Assembly (NCBI GenBank): GCA_021816165.1
Contig: JAKAYZ010000187.1
Location: 1 to 5,776 of the forward strand
DNA length: 5,776 nucleotides
DNA from: Planctomycetota bacterium
Lineage (GTDB): Bacteria > Planctomycetota > Phycisphaerae > WQYP01
Direction: 5' to 3'
Below the pieces are notes generated by a model. It worked only from the letters and a program-made list of their open reading frames with translations. It was not told the origin of the DNA and did not search any database. Shown here piece after piece: positions 1-5,776 of the stretch (within the stretch, counting starts at the first letter, position 1; each line of letters begins with the position of its first letter). Made by a program: the position numbers and the translations under genes.

Positions 1-26
1 GTGCTATGTGAGTTACCTTTTCAATA

Positions 27-302
27 TTGTTTCCCTTTTCAAAGCTGGCAATACTGCTGGCGCTATGGTGCGGCCATTTTACCCAGCAGCAACGGCTGAA
101 AGTGTTAAAATGGCTGGAATTCCTGGGCCGGTGGTCCATGATGGATGTATTCGTGGTGGCGATTATTGTGGTAATTGCCAAATCGGGCGGCGCGTTGCAG
201 GCTTCGCCCAAAATTGGCATTTACTTTTTCGCTACGGCCATTATTTTGTCGCTGCTGCTGACCATGCACATTACAAGGCTCGCCCAACACATGGCCAAAT
301 AA
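27..302 (+). CDS. PqiA-family membrane protein, C-terminal half (start unresolved)
   Basis: This reading frame encodes the second half of a paraquat-inducible protein A (PqiA) type inner-membrane protein. The best marker is the signature GRWSMMDVFVV at residues 34-44, counted from the TTG at 27. Around it are three hydrophobic segments: one at the very start (FPFSKLAILLALW, with more hydrophobic residues encoded from base 12), one at about residues 38-51, and one at about 63-80. Family members normally have a further transmembrane segment, and often a cysteine-rich zinc-ribbon region, upstream. Those would lie outside the window, but a TGA at 9-11 closes the frame, so the visible gene could start only at TTG 27 or later. 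No ribosome binding site precedes that TTG. The gene may be a real half-length protein, the tail of a gene broken by a nonsense or frameshift change, or a sequence error. PqiA proteins are linked to lipid transport together with MCE-domain PqiB. No pqiB is visible here. The family call is confident and the start is not. Confidence 0.7.
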   Translation: MFPFSKLAILLALWCGHFTQQQRLKVLKWLEFLGRWSMMDVFVVAIIVVIAKSGGALQASPKIGIYFFATAIILSLLLTMHITRLAQHMAK

Positions 303-337
303 TTGCCGAGTCACCGGAACTGCCGATGGAACTGCCG
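303..337. other. Convergent intergenic gap with a two-copy 12-base repeat
   Basis: This short spacer separates the stop of the PqiA-like gene from the stop of rsmB on the other strand. It contains GGAACTGCCG twice (316-325 and 328-337), with a 12-base period. No stem-loop followed by a T-run was found for either strand, so no intrinsic terminator is claimed here. Confidence 0.5.
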
Positions 338-1753
338 TCAGCCGCCGCGCTGATCCCGACGTTGCCAGCTTAGCACGCATACAAAACCACCGTCGCAGCG
401 TTGAACGGGGTTGGATCCCACCCGTGGAAGAATGGTCTTTTGTTGCTCGATGGACCAGCTTTTCCAGGGCGGCTGCGAAGCGATGAACCGGGCCACGATG
501 CGCTCGTTTTCACCAGGATTGATACTGCAGGTGGAATACACCAGCACGCCGCCCGATGCCACAAGCTTGGAACCGGTTTCCAGAAGATCATGCTGCAGCT
601 TGGCCAGATCATCGCGCTGCAGGGCCGCCCACCGCCACCGCGCCTGCACCCGCCGGGCCATCACCCCGGTGTTGGAGCACGGGACATCCACCAACACCCC
701 ATCAAAACACGACCCTCCGGTCCCGCGGATCAACTCATCGGCACCTCGTATCTGAACCGTGGTCACGCCGGCCTGCTTCATTCGCTGTTGGAGCGCCGCA
801 AGCTTGGCCGGAACAACATCGCATGCCACCACCCGGGCATCGGGTAAGGCCCGGGCCATCTGCAGCGTTTTCGTGCCCATACCCGCGCACAAATCCAAAA
901 GCTTGAGTTGGCTGGGCAAGGCGGAGCGTCGACTTTCCAACGCCGCAACCATCACCCGCACGGCCTCCGCGGCCGTAGGATCTTGCGGTGACAGCCGACC
1001 CGCGGTCACCAGAGCATCTATTGGATCGTTCCAACCTTCCGCGGCAATGAAGAAGCCTGGCGATTCATGGCGAATCAAGCCGGCCGCGGACGGCGGAATC
1101 AGTTGCCCGTCATCCGCACGCAAAGTGATGACCGGGCGGGCATTGTTGCCGATTAAAATGGCCTGACACTGTCTGGACCCCATGGTCGTTTCCAACATAT
1201 CCACCAGCGCCAGCGGATGGCTGGTAACGACGGCCAAATGGCCCATGCGATTCAGATGCGGATCCGGAAACATGGCCCGGTCGAAAACCATGCGCCGCTG
1301 CATGTCCAGAGGAAAACTAGCCTTTGAAAGCAGGCTGGATTGATCCACTCGCACATTCATCCGGGTGACGCCGCGCAACACCGCGTTGACCAGGGCCCCG
1401 GCACGCGGCAATCCCACGGCCGGAGCCATTTCCACACTCGAATCAACGGCCGCGTAATCGGTCACGCCACCGTGCAGCAGAAGTTGATAAACACCCACTT
1501 CTAAAATCGCCCGCACCACCGGATCAAGGCCGGCCACGGGCCGGTCCAAGTTGGCGGCGATGACGCAGTCCAGCAGCCCGCGCCAGCGAATCACCCCCTG
1601 CAACAGATCAAAGGCAAAAGCGCGGTCGCGCGGATTCATCTGCGTCCAGAAGGTATCCGTGTGACCGGGGGCCGCCGGCGGATCATCCAGACGCCTCCAA
1701 CGCGCCAACACCTGCACCACTGATAATCTCGGGCGATCTTCCATAGCCGCCAT
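338..1753 (-). CDS. rsmB: 16S rRNA (cytosine-C5) methyltransferase RsmB (Sun/NOL1/NOP2 family)
   Basis: This 471-residue protein is a cytoplasmic, SAM-dependent enzyme that in the characterised family methylates C967 of 16S rRNA. Residues 8 to about 130 form a NusB-like RNA-binding domain (LSVVQVLARW, NPRDRAFAFDLLQGVIRW, ILEVGVYQLLL, LVNAVLRGV). The SHP element is at 178-180 and a QDPTA stretch at 257-261 leads into the Rossmann methyltransferase domain. SAM-binding motif I is DLCAGMGTKT (287-296), where many members have DLCAAPGGKT. Motif IV is DVPCSNTG with Cys359, and motif VI is YSTCSINPGENE with Cys409, the expected nucleophile. Both family cysteines are therefore present. The end (DGGFVCVLSW) matches the usual DGFF-type C-terminus. 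The length is slightly above the usual 430-450. The ATG at 1753 lies 18 bases after the nuoG stop without a clear Shine-Dalgarno, and an ATG at 1744 is an alternative start. The tight spacing suggests transcription with the nuo genes. Confidence 0.93.
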   Translation of the reverse strand: MAAMEDRPRLSVVQVLARWRRLDDPPAAPGHTDTFWTQMNPRDRAFAFDLLQGVIRWRGLLDCVIAANLDRPVAGLDPVVRAILEVGVYQLLLHGGVTDYAAVDSSVEMAPAVGLPRAGALVNAVLRGVTRMNVRVDQSSLLSKASFPLDMQRRMVFDRAMFPDPHLNRMGHLAVVTSHPLALVDMLETTMGSRQCQAILIGNNARPVITLRADDGQLIPPSAAGLIRHESPGFFIAAEGWNDPIDALVTAGRLSPQDPTAAEAVRVMVAALESRRSALPSQLKLLDLCAGMGTKTLQMARALPDARVVACDVVPAKLAALQQRMKQAGVTTVQIRGADELIRGTGGSCFDGVLVDVPCSNTGVMARRVQARWRWAALQRDDLAKLQHDLLETGSKLVASGGVLVYSTCSINPGENERIVARFIASQPPWKSWSIEQQKTILPRVGSNPVQRCDGGFVCVLSWQRRDQRGG

Positions 1754-1771
1754 AATAACCGGAGTGCCCGA

Positions 1772-3400
1772 TTAAAGCGGCGAAAATTCCATCAGCTCAA
1801 CTTTTTTCTCACGTTTCGGAACTTTCACCCCCGTATAATCCGGCAGACCTTCCCGGCCCATCAGACTTCGTCCGTCCTGCGATCTATACGTGCCCGATTC
1901 CCCCAACAGGCTCCAGAAGATAGCGCCGGCCGAGCGGGTATTTTCCAAGGGTTCGATAGCCCGCTCAAAAGCCTGAATTCGGCCCGCAAAATTCTCAAAG
2001 ACACCGTCTTTTTCCGCCCACGTACACACCGGCAACGCCAACGCCGCCCGTGCCGTCAGCGCAGTTGGGCGGGAGCTTAGCACAGCCAGGTTGTCCAAGC
2101 CGGCCAGCGCGGTTTCCACCGCCCGGTCGGTGCCGGCAATTGGGTCCAAAACAACTGCCGCCGCGGCAAATGCCCCGCCAGCAACCTTGGCCGCCAACTC
2201 AGCAAGATCACAGGTATTACCGGAAAAGTGGGCGATTATTTTTTCCGCCCCGCGGCGGTTGGGCGCTTTTTCCGCCCGAATCACATACGTAATGGCCCCC
2301 GTGCCCGGGTTTTTAAAGGTTTGGTCCGTGCCTTCCACCCGCGGTGGATTCAAGACCAGCCACGCCTGCCGATCTATACTCCGGATCCATTTGGCCGCCA
2401 GATACATTTCTTCCGTTGTATCAAAAGCCGACAATACCAAAGCCGTGGAACCCGGCCCCTTTTCGGCTACGGCTTTGCGCATCATGCCATCCAAATGGGC
2501 CTCGGCGGTTTCCCAGGTGACCTCTTCCCGGCCCCGAGCCACCAGTTTGTTCAACCGATTTTCATGGACAAATTTCCAACCGTAGCGGATATCATCGGAA
2601 ATCCACCATTTGTTGAGATCCGCATTGAAACGCGGCTTGATGCGGTAAATGCGACCTTGGTTGTGCTCGATGAATATGTTGTCACCGCCGCTGGTAAATG
2701 GTGAAATGCTCGGGGTGCTTTTTAAGAACCACACCCGCTGGGTGAACAGCATGTCTTTATCCAGCAATGCCCCCACCGGGCAGATATCCACCACATTCCC
2801 GGAGAGAGGATTATCCAACGGCCGGCCCTGAAATACGTTGATTTCTTCCTTGTGCCCACGGCCAAACACGGCCAGTTCGCCCGTACCCGAAATCTCCTGC
2901 GTAAATCGCACACACCGGCTGCACATAATGCAGCGATCGGAGTACAACAGCACATGCGGACCTATATCCTTTTTGGGCTTTTTGGCCTTGTCTTCCTCGA
3001 AACGGCTTTCCGCCCGGCCATATTTATAGCTGTAATCCTGCAGGAAACACTCGCCGGCCTGATCACACACCGGGCAATCCAACGGATGATTGATCAGCAG
3101 GAATTCCATAACCGCCTTTTGATTGGCCACCGCTTTTGGCGATTTGGAATAGACTTTCATGCCGTCCATGGCCGGCGTTTGGCAACTCGGTATTAACTTG
3201 GGAATTTTGATCATTTGCGTGGGATCTTTGGGGTTTGGATGTTCCGCCTCCACCAGACAAATGCGGCAACTGGCCACCACCGAAAGCCCGGAATGATAAC
3301 AATAGTGCGGCAGTTCCACACCGGCATCCAGGCAGGCCTGAAGAATCATCTTCTTGCCTTCAAATGTGATCTTTTTACCATCAACTTCCATGGTGGGCAT
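1772..3400 (-). CDS. nuoG: NADH-quinone oxidoreductase subunit G (NuoG), compact form lacking the N7 cluster site
   Basis: This is the largest peripheral-arm subunit of complex I and carries the Fe-S relay from NuoF towards NuoI/NuoB. Numbered from the ATG at 3400 (542 residues), the N-terminal ferredoxin domain has [2Fe-2S] ligands Cys34, Cys45, Cys48 and Cys73. Next is the His-Cys3 [4Fe-4S] site (His105, Cys109, Cys112, Cys118 in HPLDCPVCDQAGEC). The following [4Fe-4S] site has Cys157, Cys160, Cys163 and Cys207 (CIMCSRC and CPVGAL). From about residue 225 a degenerate molybdopterin-oxidoreductase-like domain follows. In its opening stretch TPSISPFTSGGDN the N7 cysteines are replaced by Ser233, Thr236 and Asp240, and the fourth by Ser268. 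The protein is much shorter than NuoG of E. coli (about 900) or Thermus (783). The frame is open to a TTG at 3418, but AAAAGGA eight bases upstream of the ATG at 3400 favours the latter. It follows nuoF by 35 bases. Confidence 0.93.
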   Translation of the reverse strand: MPTMEVDGKKITFEGKKMILQACLDAGVELPHYCYHSGLSVVASCRICLVEAEHPNPKDPTQMIKIPKLIPSCQTPAMDGMKVYSKSPKAVANQKAVMEFLLINHPLDCPVCDQAGECFLQDYSYKYGRAESRFEEDKAKKPKKDIGPHVLLYSDRCIMCSRCVRFTQEISGTGELAVFGRGHKEEINVFQGRPLDNPLSGNVVDICPVGALLDKDMLFTQRVWFLKSTPSISPFTSGGDNIFIEHNQGRIYRIKPRFNADLNKWWISDDIRYGWKFVHENRLNKLVARGREEVTWETAEAHLDGMMRKAVAEKGPGSTALVLSAFDTTEEMYLAAKWIRSIDRQAWLVLNPPRVEGTDQTFKNPGTGAITYVIRAEKAPNRRGAEKIIAHFSGNTCDLAELAAKVAGGAFAAAAVVLDPIAGTDRAVETALAGLDNLAVLSSRPTALTARAALALPVCTWAEKDGVFENFAGRIQAFERAIEPLENTRSAGAIFWSLLGESGTYRSQDGRSLMGREGLPDYTGVKVPKREKKVELMEFSPL

Positions 3401-3408
3401 AGCGTTAA

Positions 3409-3415
3409 TCCTTTT
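3409..3415 (-). promoter_or_regulatory. Ribosome binding site of nuoG
   Basis: The minus strand reads AAAAGGA here, ending eight bases before the ATG at 3400. This spacing supports that ATG over the upstream in-frame TTG at 3418, which overlaps the nuoF-nuoG gap and has no such motif placed for it. Confidence 0.6.
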
Positions 3416-3435
3416 CAAAATTCAGTCGCGGTGCT

Positions 3436-4746
3436 TTACACAGCGCCGGCTCCGGCCAATGCCACGCCTTGCACCTGCTGCGATTTCAAACGCGACTTGA
3501 AATCTTCCGGAAACTTCTGCAGGAACGTCTTGACCGCCCAGTTGGCTCCATCGGCCAAGCCGCATATTGTGGTGCCGGGCATGGCTCCCATGGTCAGGCA
3601 TACCTCCGCCAACATGTCAAAATCTTGCGGCTTGCCAAAACCATCCACAATGCGGTTGAGAATCTTGTGCATCCACGCGGTGCCTTCACGGCAGGGCGTA
3701 CATTGGCCGCAGCTTTCATGGGCAAAGAACCGGACAATATTTCGCAGCATCACCACCAGGTCGGTTTTATCATTCATCACGATAACGCCCGCCGTGCCCA
3801 GCCCCAGCACGTTGTATTTTCTGCCAATGTCGAAATCCAGTTCGGCATCGTATTGGTCCGTACCCAGAATACCCATGGACACTCCACCGGGTATCGCCGC
3901 ACGGTACTTACCACCTTTCACACCACCGGCATATTTTTCGATGAGAGTGGACATCTTGATGCCCAGCTCTTCCTCAAACACCCCCGGCTTATTCACATGC
4001 CCGCTCACCCCAAAAAGCTTAGGCCCGGCTGACGATGGCGTACCCATGCTCTTAAACCAAGCCGCTCCGTTTTCCACAATCGCCGGCAAACACGCCAGTG
4101 TCTCCACATTATTAATGATCGTAGGTTTGGCAAATGCCCCGGCCACCGCCGGAAATGGCGGCTTAATTCGCGGCCAGCCACGCTTGCCCTCCAAAGATTC
4201 CAGCAAGCCGGTTTCTTCTCCACAGATATAAGCACCAGCGCCCCGATGCACATAGCAATGGCTGACAATATCCGTACCCGGATGCTTTTGGCCGAAAACA
4301 CCATGCTCGTACGCTTCCGCCAACGCCGCTTCCAGCAATTTGGCCTCGTGGTGATACTCACCGCGAATGTAGATATAACTGGTGCTGATTTTGTTGGCAA
4401 ATGCCGCTATGGCAATGCCTTCCAGCAGAATGTGCGGATCATAATCAATCAAATAACGGTCTTTGAACGTACCCGGTTCCGATTCGTCAAAATTCACCGC
4501 CAGATACCGCGGAAACAAATCTTTCGGCAGGAACGTCCACTTGGTCCCGCACGGAAAGCCCGCTCCACCCCGGCCGCGCAAACCGGAATCCACCACCAGT
4601 TTGATGATGTCCTCCGGGGGCATGGCCAAGGCCTTTTTCAGCGACGCGTAGCCCCCGGTGGCGACATAGTCGGCATAACGCAGCAGCTTGCGCTTCGTGG
4701 GATCATCGGGAATTCGCTTGAGTAACACCGGACCGGCATAAGCCAT
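3436..4746 (-). CDS. nuoF: NADH-quinone oxidoreductase subunit F (NuoF), NADH- and FMN-binding
   Basis: NuoF is the entry point of electrons into complex I: it binds NADH, transfers hydride to FMN and passes electrons to a [4Fe-4S] cluster (N3). Numbered from the ATG at 4746 (436 residues), the flavin/NADH-binding glycine-rich loop GLRGRGGAGFPCGTKW is at 55-70. The acidic NADH/FMN pocket motif NFDESEPGTFKDR is at 85-97. A second FMN-site loop, GAGAYICGEETGLLESLEG, is at 169-187. The cluster motif ESCGQCTPCREG gives Cys346, Cys349 and Cys352, and the fourth ligand is Cys395 (TTIC). The length is normal for the family. The frame is also open from an ATG at 4806, adding 20 residues. That stretch lacks family similarity and has no Shine-Dalgarno, whereas GAGG sits six bases before the ATG at 4746. 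The C-terminal tail after about residue 420 is alanine/glycine-rich and probably unstructured. nuoE lies 66 bases upstream. Confidence 0.95.
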   Translation of the reverse strand: MAYAGPVLLKRIPDDPTKRKLLRYADYVATGGYASLKKALAMPPEDIIKLVVDSGLRGRGGAGFPCGTKWTFLPKDLFPRYLAVNFDESEPGTFKDRYLIDYDPHILLEGIAIAAFANKISTSYIYIRGEYHHEAKLLEAALAEAYEHGVFGQKHPGTDIVSHCYVHRGAGAYICGEETGLLESLEGKRGWPRIKPPFPAVAGAFAKPTIINNVETLACLPAIVENGAAWFKSMGTPSSAGPKLFGVSGHVNKPGVFEEELGIKMSTLIEKYAGGVKGGKYRAAIPGGVSMGILGTDQYDAELDFDIGRKYNVLGLGTAGVIVMNDKTDLVVMLRNIVRFFAHESCGQCTPCREGTAWMHKILNRIVDGFGKPQDFDMLAEVCLTMGAMPGTTICGLADGANWAVKTFLQKFPEDFKSRLKSQQVQGVALAGAGAV

Positions 4747-4752
4747 GGTTAA

Positions 4753-4758
4753 CCTCGT
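4753..4758 (-). promoter_or_regulatory. Ribosome binding site of nuoF
   Basis: The minus strand reads ACGAGG here, with GAGG ending six bases before the ATG at 4746. The spacer together with the last two motif bases forms the 8-base palindrome GGTTAACC. This site is the reason for preferring 4746 over the upstream ATG at 4806. Confidence 0.6.
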
Positions 4759-4778
4759 GGTTTTCAGGGTTCCTGTTC

Positions 4779-4797
4779 TTCCCGGATCCGCCGGGAA
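4779..4797 (-). promoter_or_regulatory. Intercistronic hairpin between nuoE and nuoF
   Basis: TTCCCGG (4779-4785) and CCGGGAA (4791-4797) are perfect 7-base inverted repeats around a 5-base loop, in the 66-base gap between the nuoE stop and the chosen nuoF start. In the operon mRNA they would form a GC-rich stem about 32 bases upstream of the start codon. No U-run follows, so it does not look like an intrinsic terminator. An RNA-processing or stability element, or chance, are the alternatives. The inner CGGATCCG is itself a palindrome. Confidence 0.4.
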
Positions 4798-4812
4798 CCA
4801 AAACATTGGTGT

Positions 4813-5373
4813 TCACCGAATGTCATCCGCTGTGGAATGACCTGGTGCAGCGGGTAATTGCCGCAGTTGGCTGCAGAATTCCGCCGGCTTGATATGGCCA
4901 TGTAAATCTTCATTGACCAGCGCGCAGGGGGCCTGTTCGCAGGCCCCCAGACACTCCACCTCCAAAAGCGTGATTTGGTCATCGGCCGTGGTTTCGCCCG
5001 GTTCAATGCCAAACACCTCCCGCATTTTTTCCAGCACCTGCTGATATCCGCATAGCTCACAGGAAATTGACCGGCATACGTTGACCACGTACCGGCCGGT
5101 CTTTTCCAACCGGAATTCTTCATAAAATGTCACCGCATCCTGCACCTGTGCCGGGGTAAGCTCCAAAAATTCCGCCGCTTCATCCATCGCCTGTGGGGCG
5201 ATGTAACCGTATTCGTGCATAATCATATGAAACAAGGGCAGCAAAGCCGCGCGTTTGTTTGGATATCGCGGAAAATATTTCCGCGATACTTCATCTCTGA
5301 TTTTGGCCGTCAGGTACGGTTCGTTTCTTGTCGGTTGATACGCTTTCAGTCGATCTTCAACAATCCAAGCCAT
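4813..5373 (-). CDS. nuoE: NADH-quinone oxidoreductase subunit E (NuoE), [2Fe-2S] thioredoxin-like
   Basis: NuoE is the 24-kDa-type subunit that sits beside NuoF and holds the off-path [2Fe-2S] cluster N1a. The 186-residue protein has the usual N-terminal helical part (KYFPRYPNKRAALLPLFHMI at 32-51 and HEYGYI at 53-58). The LTPAQVQDAVTFYEEFRL segment is at 72-89. The thioredoxin-fold domain follows, with ligands Cys100 and Cys105 (VCRSISC) and Cys141 and Cys145 (ECLGAC), in the expected C-x4-C and C-x3-C spacing. Three further cysteines (108, 150, 167) are not family ligands. The length is typical. The ATG at 5373 is preceded by AGAGGA at a good distance. It lies 74 bases downstream of nuoD and upstream of nuoF, the standard D-E-F-G order. 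A perfect 11-base inverted repeat is embedded in the coding sequence at 5264-5288. Confidence 0.95.
   Translation of the reverse strand: MAWIVEDRLKAYQPTRNEPYLTAKIRDEVSRKYFPRYPNKRAALLPLFHMIMHEYGYIAPQAMDEAAEFLELTPAQVQDAVTFYEEFRLEKTGRYVVNVCRSISCELCGYQQVLEKMREVFGIEPGETTADDQITLLEVECLGACEQAPCALVNEDLHGHIKPAEFCSQLRQLPAAPGHSTADDIR
5264..5288. repeat. Perfect 11-bp inverted repeat inside nuoE
   Basis: TATCGCGGAAA (5264-5274) and TTTCCGCGATA (5278-5288) are exact reverse complements separated by the three bases ATA. The element covers nuoE codons 29-37 (around SRKYFPRY). In RNA from either strand it could fold into an 11-base-pair stem with a three-base loop. No function can be assigned from the sequence alone. 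Confidence 0.6.
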
Positions 5374-5377
5374 GGAT

Positions 5378-5383
5378 TCCTCT
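5378..5383 (-). promoter_or_regulatory. Ribosome binding site of nuoE
   Basis: The minus strand reads AGAGGA here, ending four bases before the ATG at 5373. It is the strongest Shine-Dalgarno-like match in the window and fixes the nuoE start. Confidence 0.6.
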
Positions 5384-5447
5384 TTATCTGGTCAACACAT
5401 GGGGCGGTGCGAACGCTACACCATCCCCAGGCAGTTACATTCCACCG

Positions 5448-5776
5448 TTACCGATCCAGCTCTGCGGCGATGATATTCAAGCTGCCCAGCACCGCCACCA
5501 CATCCGACACCGTGTGGCCTTCCACCATCTTGGGCAGGACACTTAAGTGGATAAAGCTGGGAGGACGGGTTCGCGACCGCCAGGGCACCTTGCCGCCATC
5601 ACTCACCAGGTAATATCCCAGTTCCCCATTGCCGGTCTCGCAACAGCCATAGACTTCGCCGATCGGGGGAGTGAAGCCACGATTGGTCATCACCACCTCA
5701 AAATGTTGAATCAGACCTTCGATACTGCCATAAACCTGCGATTTCGGTGGAAGCACATCCTTGCCTTCAGGACTGA
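5448..5776 (-). CDS. nuoD: NADH-quinone oxidoreductase subunit D (NuoD), C-terminal part
   Basis: The frame runs off the right edge of the window, so only the last 108 codons are seen. NuoD is the 49-kDa-type subunit of complex I. It is related to the large subunit of [NiFe] hydrogenases and forms the quinone-binding site with NuoB. The visible part shows the family's C-terminal signature: an IGEVYG stretch, GELGYYLVSDGG, then RTRPPSFIHL, and a final MVEGHTVSDVVAVLGSLNI ending in ELDR. The last residues DR directly before the stop are typical of the family. No start codon is in view; the GTG at 5756 is internal, since codons for SPEGKD precede it. Whether the gene is a separate nuoD or a nuoCD fusion cannot be judged. 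It is followed after 74 bases by nuoE. The gap has no evident terminator, which fits one transcript. Confidence 0.93.
   Translation of the reverse strand, partial: SPEGKDVLPPKSQVYGSIEGLIQHFEVVMTNRGFTPPIGEVYGCCETGNGELGYYLVSDGGKVPWRSRTRPPSFIHLSVLPKMVEGHTVSDVVAVLGSLNIIAAELDR

Noticed and set aside
303..337. A possible bidirectional terminator between the convergent genes.
   Set aside because: No stem-loop with a T-run is visible; only a short two-copy repeat is present.
8..373. A plus-strand frame of 121 codons starting with GTG at 8.
   Set aside because: It overlaps the PqiA-like frame, which carries a family signature, and then the end of rsmB. Its own translation has no recognisable features.
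848..857. The palindrome GGCCCGGGCC within rsmB.
   Set aside because: A 10-base GC palindrome in GC-rich coding sequence is not notable, and nothing around it suggests a binding site.
3215..4231. A long open frame of 338 codons on the plus strand, antisense to nuoG and nuoF.
   Set aside because: It overlaps the two well-supported minus-strand genes completely, spans the gap between them, and its translation is rich in Pro, Thr and Ser with no recognisable domain. It is a shadow of the codon bias of the real genes.
4747..4806. A 20-residue N-terminal extension of nuoF from the ATG at 4806.
   Set aside because: The extension has no family similarity, no ribosome binding site (ACACCA precedes it) and contains the hairpin. 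The ATG at 4746 has GAGG at proper spacing.
5362..5378. A 6-base inverted repeat (AATCCA and TGGATT) around the nuoE start codon.
   Set aside because: Six-base arms are frequent by chance, and it overlaps only the edge of the Shine-Dalgarno sequence, so a translational switch is not supported.

Overview
The window holds the downstream part of a respiratory complex I (NADH:quinone oxidoreductase) operon on the minus strand, followed by an rRNA methyltransferase gene and, at the left edge, one convergent gene on the plus strand. Reading the minus strand from right to left: the 3' end of nuoD (5776-5448, cut by the window edge), nuoE (5373-4813), nuoF (4746-3436), nuoG (3400-1772) and rsmB (1753-338). 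The plus-strand gene (27-302) encodes the C-terminal, membrane-spanning half of a PqiA-family protein. It meets rsmB tail to tail with a 35-base gap.

NuoE, NuoF and NuoG together form the NADH-oxidising module of complex I. NuoF binds NADH and FMN and carries a [4Fe-4S] cluster. NuoE carries a [2Fe-2S] cluster. NuoG carries the relay of Fe-S clusters that passes electrons towards NuoB and NuoD, where quinone is reduced. All ligands of the core clusters are visible. NuoG differs from the E. coli/Thermus type: all four cysteines of the accessory cluster N7 are replaced, and the C-terminal molybdopterin-oxidoreductase-like domain is short, giving about 542 residues. rsmB follows 18 bases after nuoG, where nuoH would be expected. 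Because the next gene is convergent, the membrane subunits must be encoded elsewhere.

The organism is a bacterium with moderately GC-rich DNA and the standard use of TGA as a stop. The compact NuoG without N7 and the RsmB motif I variant would fit a Planctomycetota-like or related lineage. That placement is an impression from family resemblance and is low confidence.

This is mostly a housekeeping region, and I see no defence system, mobile element, CRISPR array or RNA gene. Points worth a second look are the in-frame TGA next to the PqiA-like gene, the loss of the N7 site in NuoG, the rsmB linkage, a perfect 11-bp inverted repeat inside nuoE, and a GC-rich hairpin between nuoE and nuoF.
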